Source: Cavenderia fasciculata (Eukaryota > Evosea > Eumycetozoa > Acytosteliales > Cavenderiaceae). From it: DNA of 64,000 nt. The translations under genes and the position numbers were made by a program. The notes below the pieces were generated by a model. It was given only the letters and a program-made list of their open reading frames with translations, was not told the DNA's origin and did no database searches. The DNA lies in the NCBI RefSeq assembly GCF_000203815.1, contig NW_004457642.1, positions 744,001 through 808,000 of the forward strand. Reading direction: 5' to 3'. The stretch's first letter is position 1, and each line of letters opens with the position of its first letter. This document shows, one piece after another, positions 14,601 through 26,269 of the stretch.

Positions 14601-16652
14601 GAGATTTAAAATCAAATCTAGTGCTAAAGATCGTCGATGTCTATCCAAATAATCCATTTCCTTCATTGGTCCCACCATATAATACATCAATCACCATCCA
14701 CAATTTATATGGAGGACCAGTTCCCAAGGTTTTCAATTCAACAACCCAACTTGAATGCAATTACAACAACCAAACCAAACAACTGACGTTCACCACTCCA
14801 AAAATAACCTCCACGCCACCAGAAAGCAAGGGAGCTTTCAGATTTACCTGGGGTGAAAAAAATCTCTATGCAACATATCCCTTCACCTACCAATCCATCA
14901 CCATAAAGGGAAAAGCATTTATCAATGGTGAAATGATAGATAATCTAGAGGATATCGAAATTGGACTCAAAGGTACAACTCTCAAAACAAAAACAAATAG
15001 CAGTGGAAGCTATTTGTTGTCTATCCCATTTGTACCTCAACCACCCTTGTATATTTCAGTGACAGAGTTGCCAGGAAAATCGATTCCAAAGAAAATTGAT
15101 CATTTGATTTCTCTAGTAGAGGGACAACTCGAAGCCACTCTAAATATTGAAATACAAAGACTCAAGTGTACTTTTAATAATATTAATTTTTTGGAATTAT
15201 CCCAAACAACCTTTACAGCAAAAGATACCAGAGGCGTAAGTTAAAACAACAAATATAATTACAAAAAAAAAAAAAATTTAATTATTCATATTAACATTTT
15301 TTGTCCTCTAATAGAATTCTTATTTCTGGAATATTTGTGGACCTTCATCCATTTGCACCAAAAATCTTGGTGGCACTCTAGGCATTGGAGCTTGTCAAAA
15401 TTCCACCCAATTTTATAGAACTGGAGACTTGGTAGATTCAACTTGGGCTCCAAATTGTATGTATATTTTTACTAGTATAGTCCTCTTTAAATTATCACAA
15501 CTAATTGAATTTTCAATCTAATCAAACAAGCCGAAGGACAAGGAGTTCAATTATCTTACAAAACAAAAGTAGGAGGAAAAGAAAACTGTTTGAATGGAGG
15601 TAGAAACTCCACCATCCACATCACCTGTGGAAAATCAAACTCAGCACAAACAGTCAAAGAAAAAGACATGTGCAATTATCATATGTATATGACCTCTCCT
15701 CTTGTGTGTCCAGTTCCTGAATGCCAAATCGATATCCTGTACTCAGGACAAAGGTTAAATCTCTCACCATATCACCAAAAAATATGGAGCAAAAATGTTA
15801 CCCTCTCTGGGACACCTGTAAGTAAAGTATACTGTAGTGGATCAAGTAAACTTTATATTAATTTTTTTTTTTAATACATAATTAATAGTACATGTTCTAT
15901 TGGACCCTGTGTGGGGCTAACAATCAATGCCCTAGCGGCTCAACAGCGTGCCAACTCACGACAACAAATCAATATATAGGTATCGCAAATACCCAAGCAA
16001 CATGGAAATATGTTGGCAACGATTTAGTAGGGCGATATTCTGAACAAAGTACAACAGATCCTTGTAAAACTGGTCCCAGAATAACTAAAATTTATTTAAC
16101 ATGTGGTCCTATTGATTCTATTATCTCAGTTACCGAACCCTCGACATGCCTATATGAAATCAGAATGACATCGATACGTGCTTGCGATCAAACGAGTAAT
16201 TGTCAATTCCGAGGCTATGACTATTCTTCATTGGCATCGTAAGTAATTCAACTTATCACTATTATTTTTATTTAATTATTAACTTTTAATCATTTATGAA
16301 TTCAATTGATAGAACTACACTTTATCCTGATCGAGTGACATGGAAGAATTTCTCGGTAAGTATTTGTGGTGAAGCTCCTTGTAGGGATCAGGCTGCTGTA
16401 TGCGAGTATATTCAATATCAAGATCGAGAGAGATGGGTTTCCGCTGGTTCACTTCGCTATGGCATTTGGTCAACGAATAGTAATGGTGTTAATCAAATAA
16501 CCTATTCATCTGGCTCTAACGAAGGTTGTATCAAACAAAGAAGTACCACCATCCAGATTGAATGTGGCGAAAAAGCTATCATCAAAACGATCACAGAGCG
16601 TTCCAGCTGCCAATATGAAATTGTCGTTACTTCCCCAGTTGGATGTTTCTAG
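5632..16652 (+). CDS. Giant secreted TIG-DNase II-TIG-MRH fusion protein
   Basis: Eighteen exons join with consistent phase: 5632-6034, 6092-6397, 6449-6739, 6795-7103, 7159-7494, 7550-7810, 7886-8707, 8766-8955, 9023-9196, 9259-9689, 9738-10106, 10173-11016, 11085-11676, 11738-15235, 15315-15456, 15531-15817, 15889-16238 and 16313-16652. They total 9,945 nt, or 3,314 residues. The first ATG is followed by a hydrophobic signal peptide ending near INAED. Residues ~130-909 are TIG/IPT-like repeats (IxxIxPxxG, xxIxIG...C). Residues ~910-1365 are a DNase II domain: LTCYG, VDWW, GHVKGIL (H1025, K1027), SHSQSYFP, NDHSK (H1315, K1317) and CVGDLNRHGGQGARGGG. A Pro-rich region and a large unrecognised segment follow. 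Further TIG repeats run from about 12.63 kb and colossin-like modules to 15.2 kb. Three Cys-rich repeats with MRH features close the protein. Acid endonuclease activity in phagosomes or outside the cell is inferred from the family. Confidence 0.8.
8766..10400 (+). other. DNase II-like catalytic domain within the giant gene
   Basis: This domain begins exactly at an exon start, right after the TIG block. Signature pieces occur in family order: N-terminal TCYG and VDWW, first HxK (His at 9177-9179, in GHVKG), SHS before aromatic/Pro, second HxK (His at 10223-10225, in NDHSK), then the Gly-rich GDLNRHGGQGARGGG. In animal DNase II the two HxK motifs form a phospholipase-D-like active site for acid DNA cleavage. 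The domain is ~455 residues against ~340 in animal enzymes. The extra length includes a Lys/Glu-rich insert at about 9090-9160 and loops near 9840-9970. Assignment of the family is strong; activity is inferred. Confidence 0.85.
15315..16652 (+). other. Three tandem MRH-like (M6P-receptor homology) repeats
   Basis: Three Cys-rich repeats end the giant protein. Each has an opening such as FWNICG, FYWTLCG or FSVSICG, a middle CQ (CE in the third), a basic residue before a hydrophobic strand ending in C (GGRNSTIHITC, GPRITKIYLTC, KQRSTTIQIEC), and a close in E...C-x-Y (CNY, CLY, CQY). MRH domains bind phosphomannose or N-glycans with Gln, Arg, Glu and Tyr. Arg, Glu and Tyr candidates occur in all three repeats and Gln in the first two. 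Family assignment is by pattern and moderately sure; ligand binding is inference. Confidence 0.6.
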
Positions 16653-17597
16653 ATAATAATGTACAATACTTTTTTTTTAACAACAAGTGATGACTAGATT
16701 TAGTTTACATCAATAAAATAGGATTTTTCTTTATTTTTGGGAACTTGGTACACGTAATACAACAGATGGTGATTGTTTTGGTGATTTATTATATATAATA
16801 TTTATTATTAGGTGTTCTGAGCTATATAGACGGTCATAGATTCTGTGCTATATCGATATCGATGGTCATAGATTCTATATCGATGGTCACAGATTCTGAG
16901 CTATATAGACGGTCATAGGTTCAGAGCTGTAAACGGTCATAGATTCTGCTGTAGACGTTCATAGGTTCTAAGCTATAGACGGTCATAGGTTCATTGAATT
17001 TTTTATCAATTCTTGTTCGAGTCCAAACATTTGAGCATAACGAACCACAGGGCTATCACCATGTTTGTGGCAAGTAAGATGTTACAATGTTCATATTCAA
17101 ACTAAATAGATTTAGCTATTGCTTTTAATAGATCGTTTTTCTAGAAATAATCTATTAATATAAAATTACTTGTGCAGGTCGTAACAATATAATATACCTG
17201 TTGTTTTTCATTGTTGTAGTACTGATTAAAAAATAGGATACAAATAATAAATAGTTTCAATGTAACGCACTCTAGGAACAAAAAGATAATCTTCTTGTAA
17301 ACACGAGGCTCACTCCTTTGAGATTACCACTTTGATACTGTATATTATGATAATAAATATTAATCAGCTAAACAATTGATGATTATCTTCTTTTTTCTCT
17401 ACTCTGCTAGTATTCTGCTATGCAGTTTGTGAGGATGGCATACCCTCCATTCTTGTAGCATTCGAAAAAAATAGTTTTTTTTAAGGTCCGAGAGGAGTGA
17501 GTATTTTGGGTGTGTACATGTGATTCCTTTTAAAATTAAAATTATTTTAACCTCCTTTTATTTTTGTAACATTATTAGTATTATATTTATATAAAAG
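16653..17597. other. Intergenic region with repeat block
   Basis: This stretch holds a degenerate tandem repeat (16811-16993) and AT-rich filler. The final ~80 bases before the ATG at 17598 are T-rich, as is usual upstream of dictyostelid genes. I see no gene here. Confidence 0.5.
16811..16993. repeat. Degenerate ~24-26 bp tandem repeat
   Basis: About seven imperfect copies share the core gacggtcatagattctg, alternating with agctatata or tatcgat. Unit length varies with small deletions. No transcript or gene overlaps it. Confidence 0.8.
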
Positions 17598-20262
17598 ATG
17601 AATTTAGAGAAGTGGGTGCAAGTACATCCAGACTATCCTCCCTATCTGGGGTATTTAGTAAGTTTTAATTACAATGTTTCGTCAAAGGATCTTCTATTTA
17701 AAATTCTTTTATTTATTTTTAGAGCATTTGTAAAAAGCAAGAGACACCTTTAAAAGTAGCAGAGAATAGTAGAGATGAAAATATCATTAAATCAGTGATA
17801 ACAAACAAACAATTATTCAAAACCATCATTGCCGTTGGTAGAACTATTGTCATCAAATGTTACAACCACCACTACAGCTTTCCTCCTGTAGGATGGATCA
17901 TTAAAAATCTAAATCTATTCGAGTGCCACAACTACATCTCTCTGACTAGTGCTGAGTGGATAGTTAGAAATCAGTACTATGGTCTACTTGAATACAAACT
18001 AAAGAGAAATGACCATTTACACTTTTCACTCGCTTCAATCCAAATGATGTGTAATCATTTGGGTGGTGACATGAAACTCTTTAATCTCATCTATGAGAAA
18101 AAGAGATCAATGTTCTTTTCAGACACTCTTTTAGAGTGTGCTGCAACTTCTGGGAATACTCAAGTATTCAAGATATTGCTTGACCAGACATACCCAAAAA
18201 GATTGAATCTTTTCAATCAACCGAGTATATTCAAGTATTCTAAGTTTGGTGTTACTATTACCAAGAGACACGCTCCCGTTCAAAAGCGTTTGTGTATCTC
18301 ATTAAACAAAGCAATCAATGGATGTCACATTGGTATCTTTGACTTCCTAGTTGTTAACGGTCTTGTCAACGTCGAAACCAACACACCTCCATCCAAGATA
18401 TTGACAAACGACTCACGAAGAATCTCGTCATTCTTGGAGTATTTGTACAACTTTATCGAAACCAAACTGCTCCCCACAACTCCAAACGAAACTATAGTTT
18501 CCATTGCAAAGAAATTTGTGTCGCCTCTTTATTTTCCACTCCTCAAATCAAACAACCTATCATTGATCAAGAAATATTACGGCAATGACAACAATATCTT
18601 TAATAAAGGTGAATTTAGCCGTTGGATTGGTACTCTCTATTATCTGAATCTTGAAGAAGTAGACGGTTCAGGAGTAATAGAGACTATTGAATGGATACTC
18701 TGTCAAGATCCTCTCAACAAGGAGATGATGGATAGTGCTCATGCTCTCAGTAGATCTCTTACAAGTCTAAACAAACAAGAGAAAAGGTATATTATTTTTG
18801 CCTATTACTTTAACCAATTCTCAAAGCATTGGGAGATTGTTAAAAATTATCATTCTCCATTGGTTGACATGTACACCAAATACTATTCCCCTATTGTTCA
18901 AGAGAGCATGTCTCTAGAGGATGACATGGAATTTATCAAGTCCTTGGGAGAAGAGACTTTGATATTTATATCATTTCTGATAAAGTTGGCCCATTTGACG
19001 GTGAAAAGTCTCCATTTTAGAGATCTGTCTTTTCTACGTTGCATCTGGGCTTCTTTACTTGAAGATGAATTTGAACTTTCCAAGTACGTTTCCCGTTATA
19101 TGAAGCCCTCAAAATCGCTAGAAATATTAATGTTTTTCCAACAAAAAAGTCAAGAGTTGGGTCATCCCCTATACCTTGAATTTTTTCGAGCCATCAGAAA
19201 AAAAGACCATGAAATGATAGAGTACCTCTTTCAAATCGATGGACATCAAAAGATAATTCAGGAACTCGATAATAATGGAGAATTGTTCTTGACCTACACC
19301 TCTTATTTCAACCAAAAAGTGGCAAAGATTCTATTGGACAATCCAGCGACCCCAACCATACCAAACGACCAGGGGTGGAGAACAACATTGGCAGTCTTGA
19401 TGCAATTGTTTTCTACAATACCTATATAAACCCTGGTTTGAAAAATGTAAAGCTGGATATGCCCGAGGGAGATGTACTACCCATCTTAGAGTACTTTTTC
19501 AAGCATTCACAATCACCCATCCATGACAATATAGAATTTATCATGACAGTGGCGTGTCGTGATGGATATCAATCTATTTTTCAACACTTGTTTGAAAACT
19601 ATTCAGATCAATCCTCGGACAAGATTCCTCGAGGACCTGATTGTCAATTTCGTTATACCCCATTTTTAGACTTGGCATTCGACAGTGGTCACATGCCTAC
19701 CGTACACTATCTCTTGACAGAAAAGAACCAGTATTTTGGACCACAATCATGGTTCGATGCTGGTGGAATGTGTGACAAATCAATCATTGAATTTGTTCTT
19801 GACCACACACACCCCTCTAAATTACAAAAGGCCTTTTCCTGTATCTTTAAAGTGGGAGTGGAGAATGGAGCTTATGATCTTGTGAAACATCTTTATAATC
19901 AAAAACCAATTGATAAGTCCTTGTTGGAAAGAATTACTCGTATTGATCAAGCAAATCTATTAAAGTATGTCATTGACAATACCAAGTTTTGTGGTGATGG
20001 ACAAGATAATATAGAGACATCTACAAATTCATCATTGCATGTCTTTCAAACCGATTTGACAAGGTCAGAGCTTTTAGATATAGCCATTCAATCATCCATC
20101 TCAAAGTATACAAATGGATTGGATTGTTTTAAATTACTCATTGACAGCTATGGTTGCACTCTGGACAATCAATCAATACAAGAATTGGCAGAGGATTCCA
20201 ATTGGGGATTTCCATTCATTCTCCATCTCGAAGAAATTAAAAATATGAAAAAACTAAACTAG
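17598..20262 (+). pseudogene. Ankyrin-type family protein with one frame break
   Basis: Exon 1 is 17598-17657 (MNLEKWVQVHPDYPPYLGYL) and exon 2 starts at 17723. The protein resembles dictyostelid ankyrin-repeat families, with helix-pair phrases such as LLECAATSGNTQVFKILLDQ, AINGCHIGIFDFLV and AFDSGHMPTVHYLL. The frame open from exon 2 ends at 19429, and the homologous sequence continues in another frame from about 19375 to 20262. The minus-strand paralogue at 20480-22948 reads straight through the same place (LNAIIFYNTYINPGL), so a one-base indel or a sequencing error near 19370-19390 is likely. Intact length would be about 865 residues. Role unknown; ankyrin proteins mostly bind other proteins. 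Confidence 0.7.
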
Positions 20263-20479
20263 ACCAAGAGTTGGGTGGGATCTTTAGATAATGTTTAGTT
20301 TAAATAACATTCTTTAATAAATAATAATTGACGGTTTTTATTTTATTTCACTGTTAAATAATTATAACCCCTGTCTGTTTGTTATGCTTTTAGTTTTTTA
20401 TTAATTGTTGGCACCAAGATATTTTTGTTTTGGAGATGGAGAAGGAATGGATAACTTTGCTCTCTCAACGATGAGGTGG

Positions 20480-22948
20480 CTAAAGTGTTGGAGGAATGGA
20501 AAGATCAAAGTTATCCATTCCTTCTCTAATAGATGTATTGACAAGTTTGCTTAAAACCTCTGGCCTTTTTAATTTTGTTTTAAATAATAATGACGATGAT
20601 GAATTTGAATCTTTCTCTTGTCCAACATTAAAATTGGTATTGTCAATAATAAATTTTAATAAACTTGCTTGATCAGTGTAGGTATAGTCTTCTAAAGCAT
20701 AAGGAATTGATATTTGGTGATTATGAATATGTGCAACACAATGGTACACTCCACCTAGAATTGCTTCTTTGATGATGGAGGATTTTTTCTCTTTTGTATG
20801 GTCAAGTACGAAATCTAAAATGTCATTGTCACAGATGACGCCAGCAATTTTACAGGGTCTTTGTCCAAAATATTGGTTCTTTTCTCTGACGAGATAGTTT
20901 ACTATTGCCATGTGACCACGATAAAATGCCTCATCTAAATATGAACAGGATACACCATCCAATTTTAATGAATAGAAATGATTTTCAAAAAAGTATTGAA
21001 CTATTGACAAGTGACCACCAGCATATCCACAGGCTTTATCGATGACATGTTTCATATTTTCATCCAATGGTGATTGAGAATTGGTGAAAAAGTACTGTAT
21101 GATTGGTAAATCTTCTTCATTTGTATAATCAAATTTCATATCTTTGAGGCCAGGGTTTATATAGGTGTTGTAGAAAATAATTGCATTGAGGCTTGAAAAA
21201 GAATACCTCTCCCTATTTTGCCCTGTTGGAAGAGTTATTTTGATGTTTTCATATAGAAGCTTTGCAACATCCTCGTTAAAGTATTCAGTGTAGGCCAATA
21301 TCAAGACACATGAACCATTCTTGATTAGTTCCTTATTAGCATCTGCAATGATTTCTGTTCTATTGACTTGAATGAGATACTCGATCATTTCGAGGTCTTG
21401 TCTTTTAATTGCCATAGTAAAGTCTTGAAAACTGTGGTGGAATGATCTGTCTCGTTGTTGACAGAACTTCATTATTTTGAGGCTTTTGAATGGTATTCTC
21501 TGACCAAAGTAATGTGTACTGTCGTCTCTAGATATCATGACCCATGCACAACGATAAAGAGCTACATCTTTTTGGAGAAAAAAATCCACTTCATTATGTA
21601 TACTCTTTGCAAAGAAAAGTATAAATGAATTGATTTCCTCTCCCAACGATTGGATAAAACTAGAATCATCCTCTATCCACATTTTCTCTTGAACTGTTTG
21701 TTCATAGTATTTGGTGTACATGTCAAGTAATGGGAATTGATCATTTCTAAGATCACTTTTAAAGGGATGCCACCATCCCCTTGACAATTTGTTAAAGTAA
21801 AAAGCAAAACAAATAAATCTTTTCTCTTTTTTGTTTAAACTTGTAAGGGATGAACTGAGAGCATGAGCATTATCAATAATCTCTTGACTTTGAGGTATCC
21901 TGTTTTCCCATAGAATCCACTCAATTATCTCTAATATGCCATCATCATCCATAATATTATCCTCTAGTGTTAGATATCTCAGTGTATCCATCCAATCCAA
22001 AAAGACTTTTTCATAATACAAGATCATATTGTTGTCTTTGAAATTGTCAGAATATTTCTTGATCAATGATAGGTTGTTTGATTTGAGGAGTGGAAAAAGG
22101 AGAGGCGAAACAAATTTCATTGCAATGCAAACTATAGTTTTGTTTGGAATTATGGGGAGCAGTTTGGTTTCGATAAAGTTGTACAAATACTCCAAGAATG
22201 AAGAGATTCTTTTCGAGTCGTTTATCAATATCTTTGATTGAAGTGAGAAAAGTTTCTCAATCTCGACAATACCTCTACTACCAACTATCAAGTCAAAGAT
22301 ACCAATGTGACATCCATTGATTGCTTTGTTTAATGAATGGCATGGATGGTGCTCTCTCGGGTATCGAGAAAATTGATCTAGACCCTCGATAGAATAAACC
22401 AACAAGCTTGGTTGATGATAGAGATCCAATTGTTTTGGAACAGTCTGGTCAAGCAATATCTTGAATACTTTTGTATTCCCAGAAGTTGCAGCACACTCTA
22501 AAAGAGTGTCTGAAAAGAACAATGATCTCTTTTTCTCATAAATGAGATTAAAGAGTTTCATGTCATTGATATTATTGCATATCTTTCTAATTGAATCGAG
22601 TGAAAAGTGTAAATGGTCATTTCTCTTTAGTTTGCATTCAAGTAGACCATAGTACTGATTTTTAATGATCCATTCAACACTAGTCAAAGAAGTGTAGTTG
22701 TAACATTCAAACACATTCCGAGTCCCTCTACCAGCTTTTATAATATTTTTAAACAATAGTTTGTTTGTTATAACTGCTTTAATTACACTTTCATCTACTA
22801 CACATTCATCTACGTAAACCTTGCTATTATTGCAGTCACTCTAAAAAATAAAGTAGTCTAATAAATAAAAGAATCCTTTTCAAAGCTAGTGTACAATATT
22901 ACATACCGTAAATCCTCTTCTTGCCCAATAAACTCTCATAAATTCCAT
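20480..22948 (-). CDS. Ankyrin-type family protein, intact paralogue
   Basis: A two-exon gene: exon 1 is 22948-22907 (MEFMRVYWARRGFT) and exon 2 is 22840-20480, joined in phase across a 66 bp intron with a GTATGT donor. It encodes 800 residues with ankyrin-like helix pairs (LLECAATSGNTKVFKILLDQ, GHLSIVQYFFENHF, GHMAIVNYLV). It is a close relative of the gene ending at 20262, and the two converge tail to tail with ~217 bp between them. There is no signal peptide or membrane segment, so a cytosolic or nuclear protein is likely. Function not recognised. Confidence 0.8.
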
Positions 22949-23288
22949 GTTTGTGAGTTTAAAGTGTAAATTACAATTATTTGGTACTAGTATTTGTAAA
23001 TAATAAATAAATTTGGAATGATAAATTTTAGCACTAATTTAGTAAATAGGGTTGGTTCTATTTTTAGGCCAGCAGTGGGAGTTTGGGTTAAAAATAATAA
23101 TAATAATAAATTAAATATTCCATCATTTATTTAAATATTCAATATTGACTCTTTGTTTTAATAAATAATTAATAGGGTTGTTTTTTTTTTTTATTGTAAT
23201 GAAAAAAGATATATACACTTTTTATAATGTTTTATCTTTTAAATTTTTCCTCTCTTTTTTTTTTTTCTCTTTTCCTTTCTTTTTTCCT
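22949..23288. other. Short intergenic region
   Basis: AT-rich DNA between the start of the ankyrin-type gene and the 3' end of aip1. It includes AAT repeats near 23090-23110 and poly-T runs at 23180-23275. No gene seen. Confidence 0.5.
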
Positions 23289-25057
23289 TTATTTGGTAAT
23301 GACATCCCAAGTCTTGAGAGCACCATCATTACCGGCAGAGATGAATTGCTTGTCATTGATCCAAGTAACTTCATTGACACCACCTGGATGAGAGTTTCTG
23401 AAAGAGATAGGGGCACCATTCTTGACATCGACACTCCAAATATAAATGTAAGAGTCGAGACCACCAGATACGATAAACTTGCCATCGGCAGACCAAGAGA
23501 GAGAGTTTACACGAGCAGTGTGATTGACCCAGCTCGAGTTTTTGGCAGTCTTGCCGTCCCAAACGATGATTTCACGGTTGGCATCGGCGGTGGCCAACAA
23601 CTTTCCGCATGGAGAATAGACGACTTCGGTGACGATACCACGGTGTTGTTCGAGGGTGTGTGATTTGGCGAGCGAGTCACCAGAGATGGTGTAGACATAG
23701 ACCTTGTTGTCCTTGCCACCGACAGCGACTTCAGAGCCGTTGGTCGAGATGGAAGTTGGCTCGTATGGGACGGCAGTGCCGACAGCCTTGCCATTCTTGA
23801 TGACATAGACACTCTTCATCGAGGCAGCGACAACAACATCGCCGGCAAAGGCGATACCTTGGCCTGGCGAGTCAATGGCGATGGATGGGCCGTATTGACG
23901 AGTGGAGATCTTGGAGACACGAACAGTGTCATCCATGGCACAGGTGGCAATGTCGTCACCACGGATCTTGATTTGAGCAATTTGGTTGGTATGTCCTTGA
24001 CCTTGGAATGGGGTGGCTTGGCCAGTGGTGAGGTCCCATTGGAAGAGAACACCGTCGTTGGACGATGAGAAGAGTGTCTTGGTGGCTGGATCGTATGCAA
24101 TGGCGCCGATCAACTTGTTGTGGCCGCGGATGACACGGGTAGTGGTGCCTTCAGCTTGGTTGAGATAGTTGATCTCACCGGCGAGATTGACCGAGATGAG
24201 GGTGTCGTTGTTGACCCAGAGACAACCGAGTTGTTGGTCGTTGGTGGTGTCGCCAAAGGTAAAGGTGGTGAGACAGGCACCCGAGGTGGTATCCCAGATC
24301 TTGCAGGTCTTGTCGGCCGAAGCAGTGACAATACGGTTGTTGTCTGGTGCCCACGACACGCACATGATCGAACCGTTGTGACCACCTTGCAACTCGACCA
24401 ACTTTTCGCCAGTCTTGCCGTCAAAGACGACACCACGCTTGTCCGACGACACAGTGACACACTTGTTTCCGTCGGGTGAGAAACGCACACAATTGACAAA
24501 ACGTGTGTGATCAGTGGCCAAAGCTTGCTTAAACTTGAATGGTGGGCCTTCAAACCAGTTGGCTGTGAAATCTTCCGAGCCAGTGGCGGCACGGAATGGA
24601 CGCGACGACTTGACATCGACGGTTTGGATGAGCTTGGAGTGACCGGTGATCTCTCCGACCGAGGCACCAGAGTCCCAGAGGATGGCGGCACCATAACGTT
24701 CCTTTCCGTCACCGACGGCAATGATACGTTGGCTGTCTGATGTCCAGGCAATATCGAGGATGGCACCATTCAAAACCTTTAATGTAATCTTGAGTGGATG
24801 CTCCTTGGAAATGGTGTCCCAAATACGGAGGTTACCTTGCACGTCACCAGAGGCAATGTAGTTGCCCGATGGAGCATATTTGGCTACAGTTGTGGCTGCT
24901 GGATGTTCATAGTAGATATCGGCAACAGCAGCATCCTTGATGTTACGGATAATGACTGCACTACCACATGTATATAACAAATTGGTTCCCTTTGGATCAG
25001 TACTTACAAATACTGGTTTACCACGTGTTACCGATGGTGTTGGTGCAATAATATTTT
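23289..25057 (-). CDS. aip1: Actin-interacting protein 1 (WD40), first exon not found
   Basis: About 589 residues of WD-repeat protein match Aip1: the start ENIIAPTPS, the phrase [11 protein letters not shown], then serial repeats such as [27 protein letters not shown] and [13 protein letters not shown], ending [17 protein letters not shown]. Aip1 folds as two seven-bladed propellers and helps cofilin take actin filaments apart in the cell cortex. An acceptor AG at 25059-25058 opens this exon with two bases of a split codon, so a short first coding exon (a handful of residues) lies upstream; I could not place it. Base composition is richer in GC than the surroundings, as expected for a highly expressed gene. 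Confidence 0.9.
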
Positions 25058-25824
25058 CTAAATTAATAATAAATAATAAATAAATGAAATTAATATAATT
25101 ATAAATAGATATAAACCAACAATCAACTATCATATCATATCATATCATCATCATTTTGGTTCATTATGTTATGTTTCATCATCCGATTTGTTGTGTTTGT
25201 TATTTGATATTGTTGTAGTCAGAGCAGAGTCGGTGATCTTCACTATTTTTTTTTTTTTTTTTTCTATCTGTCGATGTATCTTTTTTGTGACAAGTGATAT
25301 ACACCTTATTACTGTGATCACATCTTCTTTATCTTTGTCTTTGTTGCAATCTATGGTATGACGATGATAATGTATCCGAATATGACGATAATGTATTTTT
25401 GATGATGGTAGAGAGAGATTTTCTGACTGTTTGTTGTAATGATGAACCTACTTAATGTAATTGACATTGATGAATTATCTTTCTTCTTCTTTTTTAATTG
25501 ATATATTTATTATTATTATTATTATACAGGTGTTATTATTATTATATAAGTACAAATTGGTTCAAACAAAACTAAACTAAAAAAAAAAGATTTTTTATCA
25601 TTGATTATTTTAACGCAAGAGTGAACTGATGCAAGAAAAATTGTTGGGGATGAAAAAAAAATTAAAAAGGTCAAATATTGGGTTTGGGTGTGGGAATGAT
25701 TCCTCATTATTTATTTGAAATTCGATAGTATTCCTTTCCATTGTAGTCAATCATCCCATCTACACATACCAAGGTAGATTATTACAATTGTCTATTAAAG
25801 GATACCAATATAGTAGATTAGTAT

Positions 25825-25863
<39 letters not shown>

Positions 25864-26269
25864 GGCAACAATAGAGTTTTAACACACAATAATACTCAGG
25901 ATAGATAACATATGAGACTTGCAAGTTATCATTAAGCGTATCCGATCCAAGACATGTTGTGTCAGCTGAAATAGACCGCGTTCGATCATCATCATCATCT
26001 ATCATCTATCATCTTTTGCTCATATATTTTTCAAAGGATTATGTTACAACATTAATAATACTTTGGCATGATCACCTAGTTTAAACTACAAATACATAAA
26101 TAATTTTAATTTATTTTTTATATTATTACTACTATTATTTATAATAATAGTAGTAGTAGTAATTAATAATAATAATATAATAATAATAATTTTAAAGAGT
26201 GATTAATGGATTGGCTGAATAGGTGGCCAATAAACTAATTAGAGTCAATAGCATCGATTGGCGATCCAA
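25058..26269. other. Intergenic/upstream region of aip1
   Basis: This gap holds the aip1 intron and probably its unplaced first exon, an uninterrupted poly-T run at about 25246-25262, a GA dinucleotide repeat, and AT-rich palindromic filler near 26100-26190. I see no other gene. Confidence 0.5.
25826..25860. repeat. (GA)n microsatellite
   Basis: About 17 uninterrupted GA units. Confidence 0.95.

Noticed and set aside
16990-17040. The phrase gttcgagtcc resembling a tRNA T-loop.
   Set aside because: No matching acceptor stem, anticodon arm or D-arm could be placed around it.
23371-24769. Many open frames on both strands within aip1.
   Set aside because: They are shadows in the GC-richer coding sequence; only the WD40 frame shows family motifs and consistent codon use.
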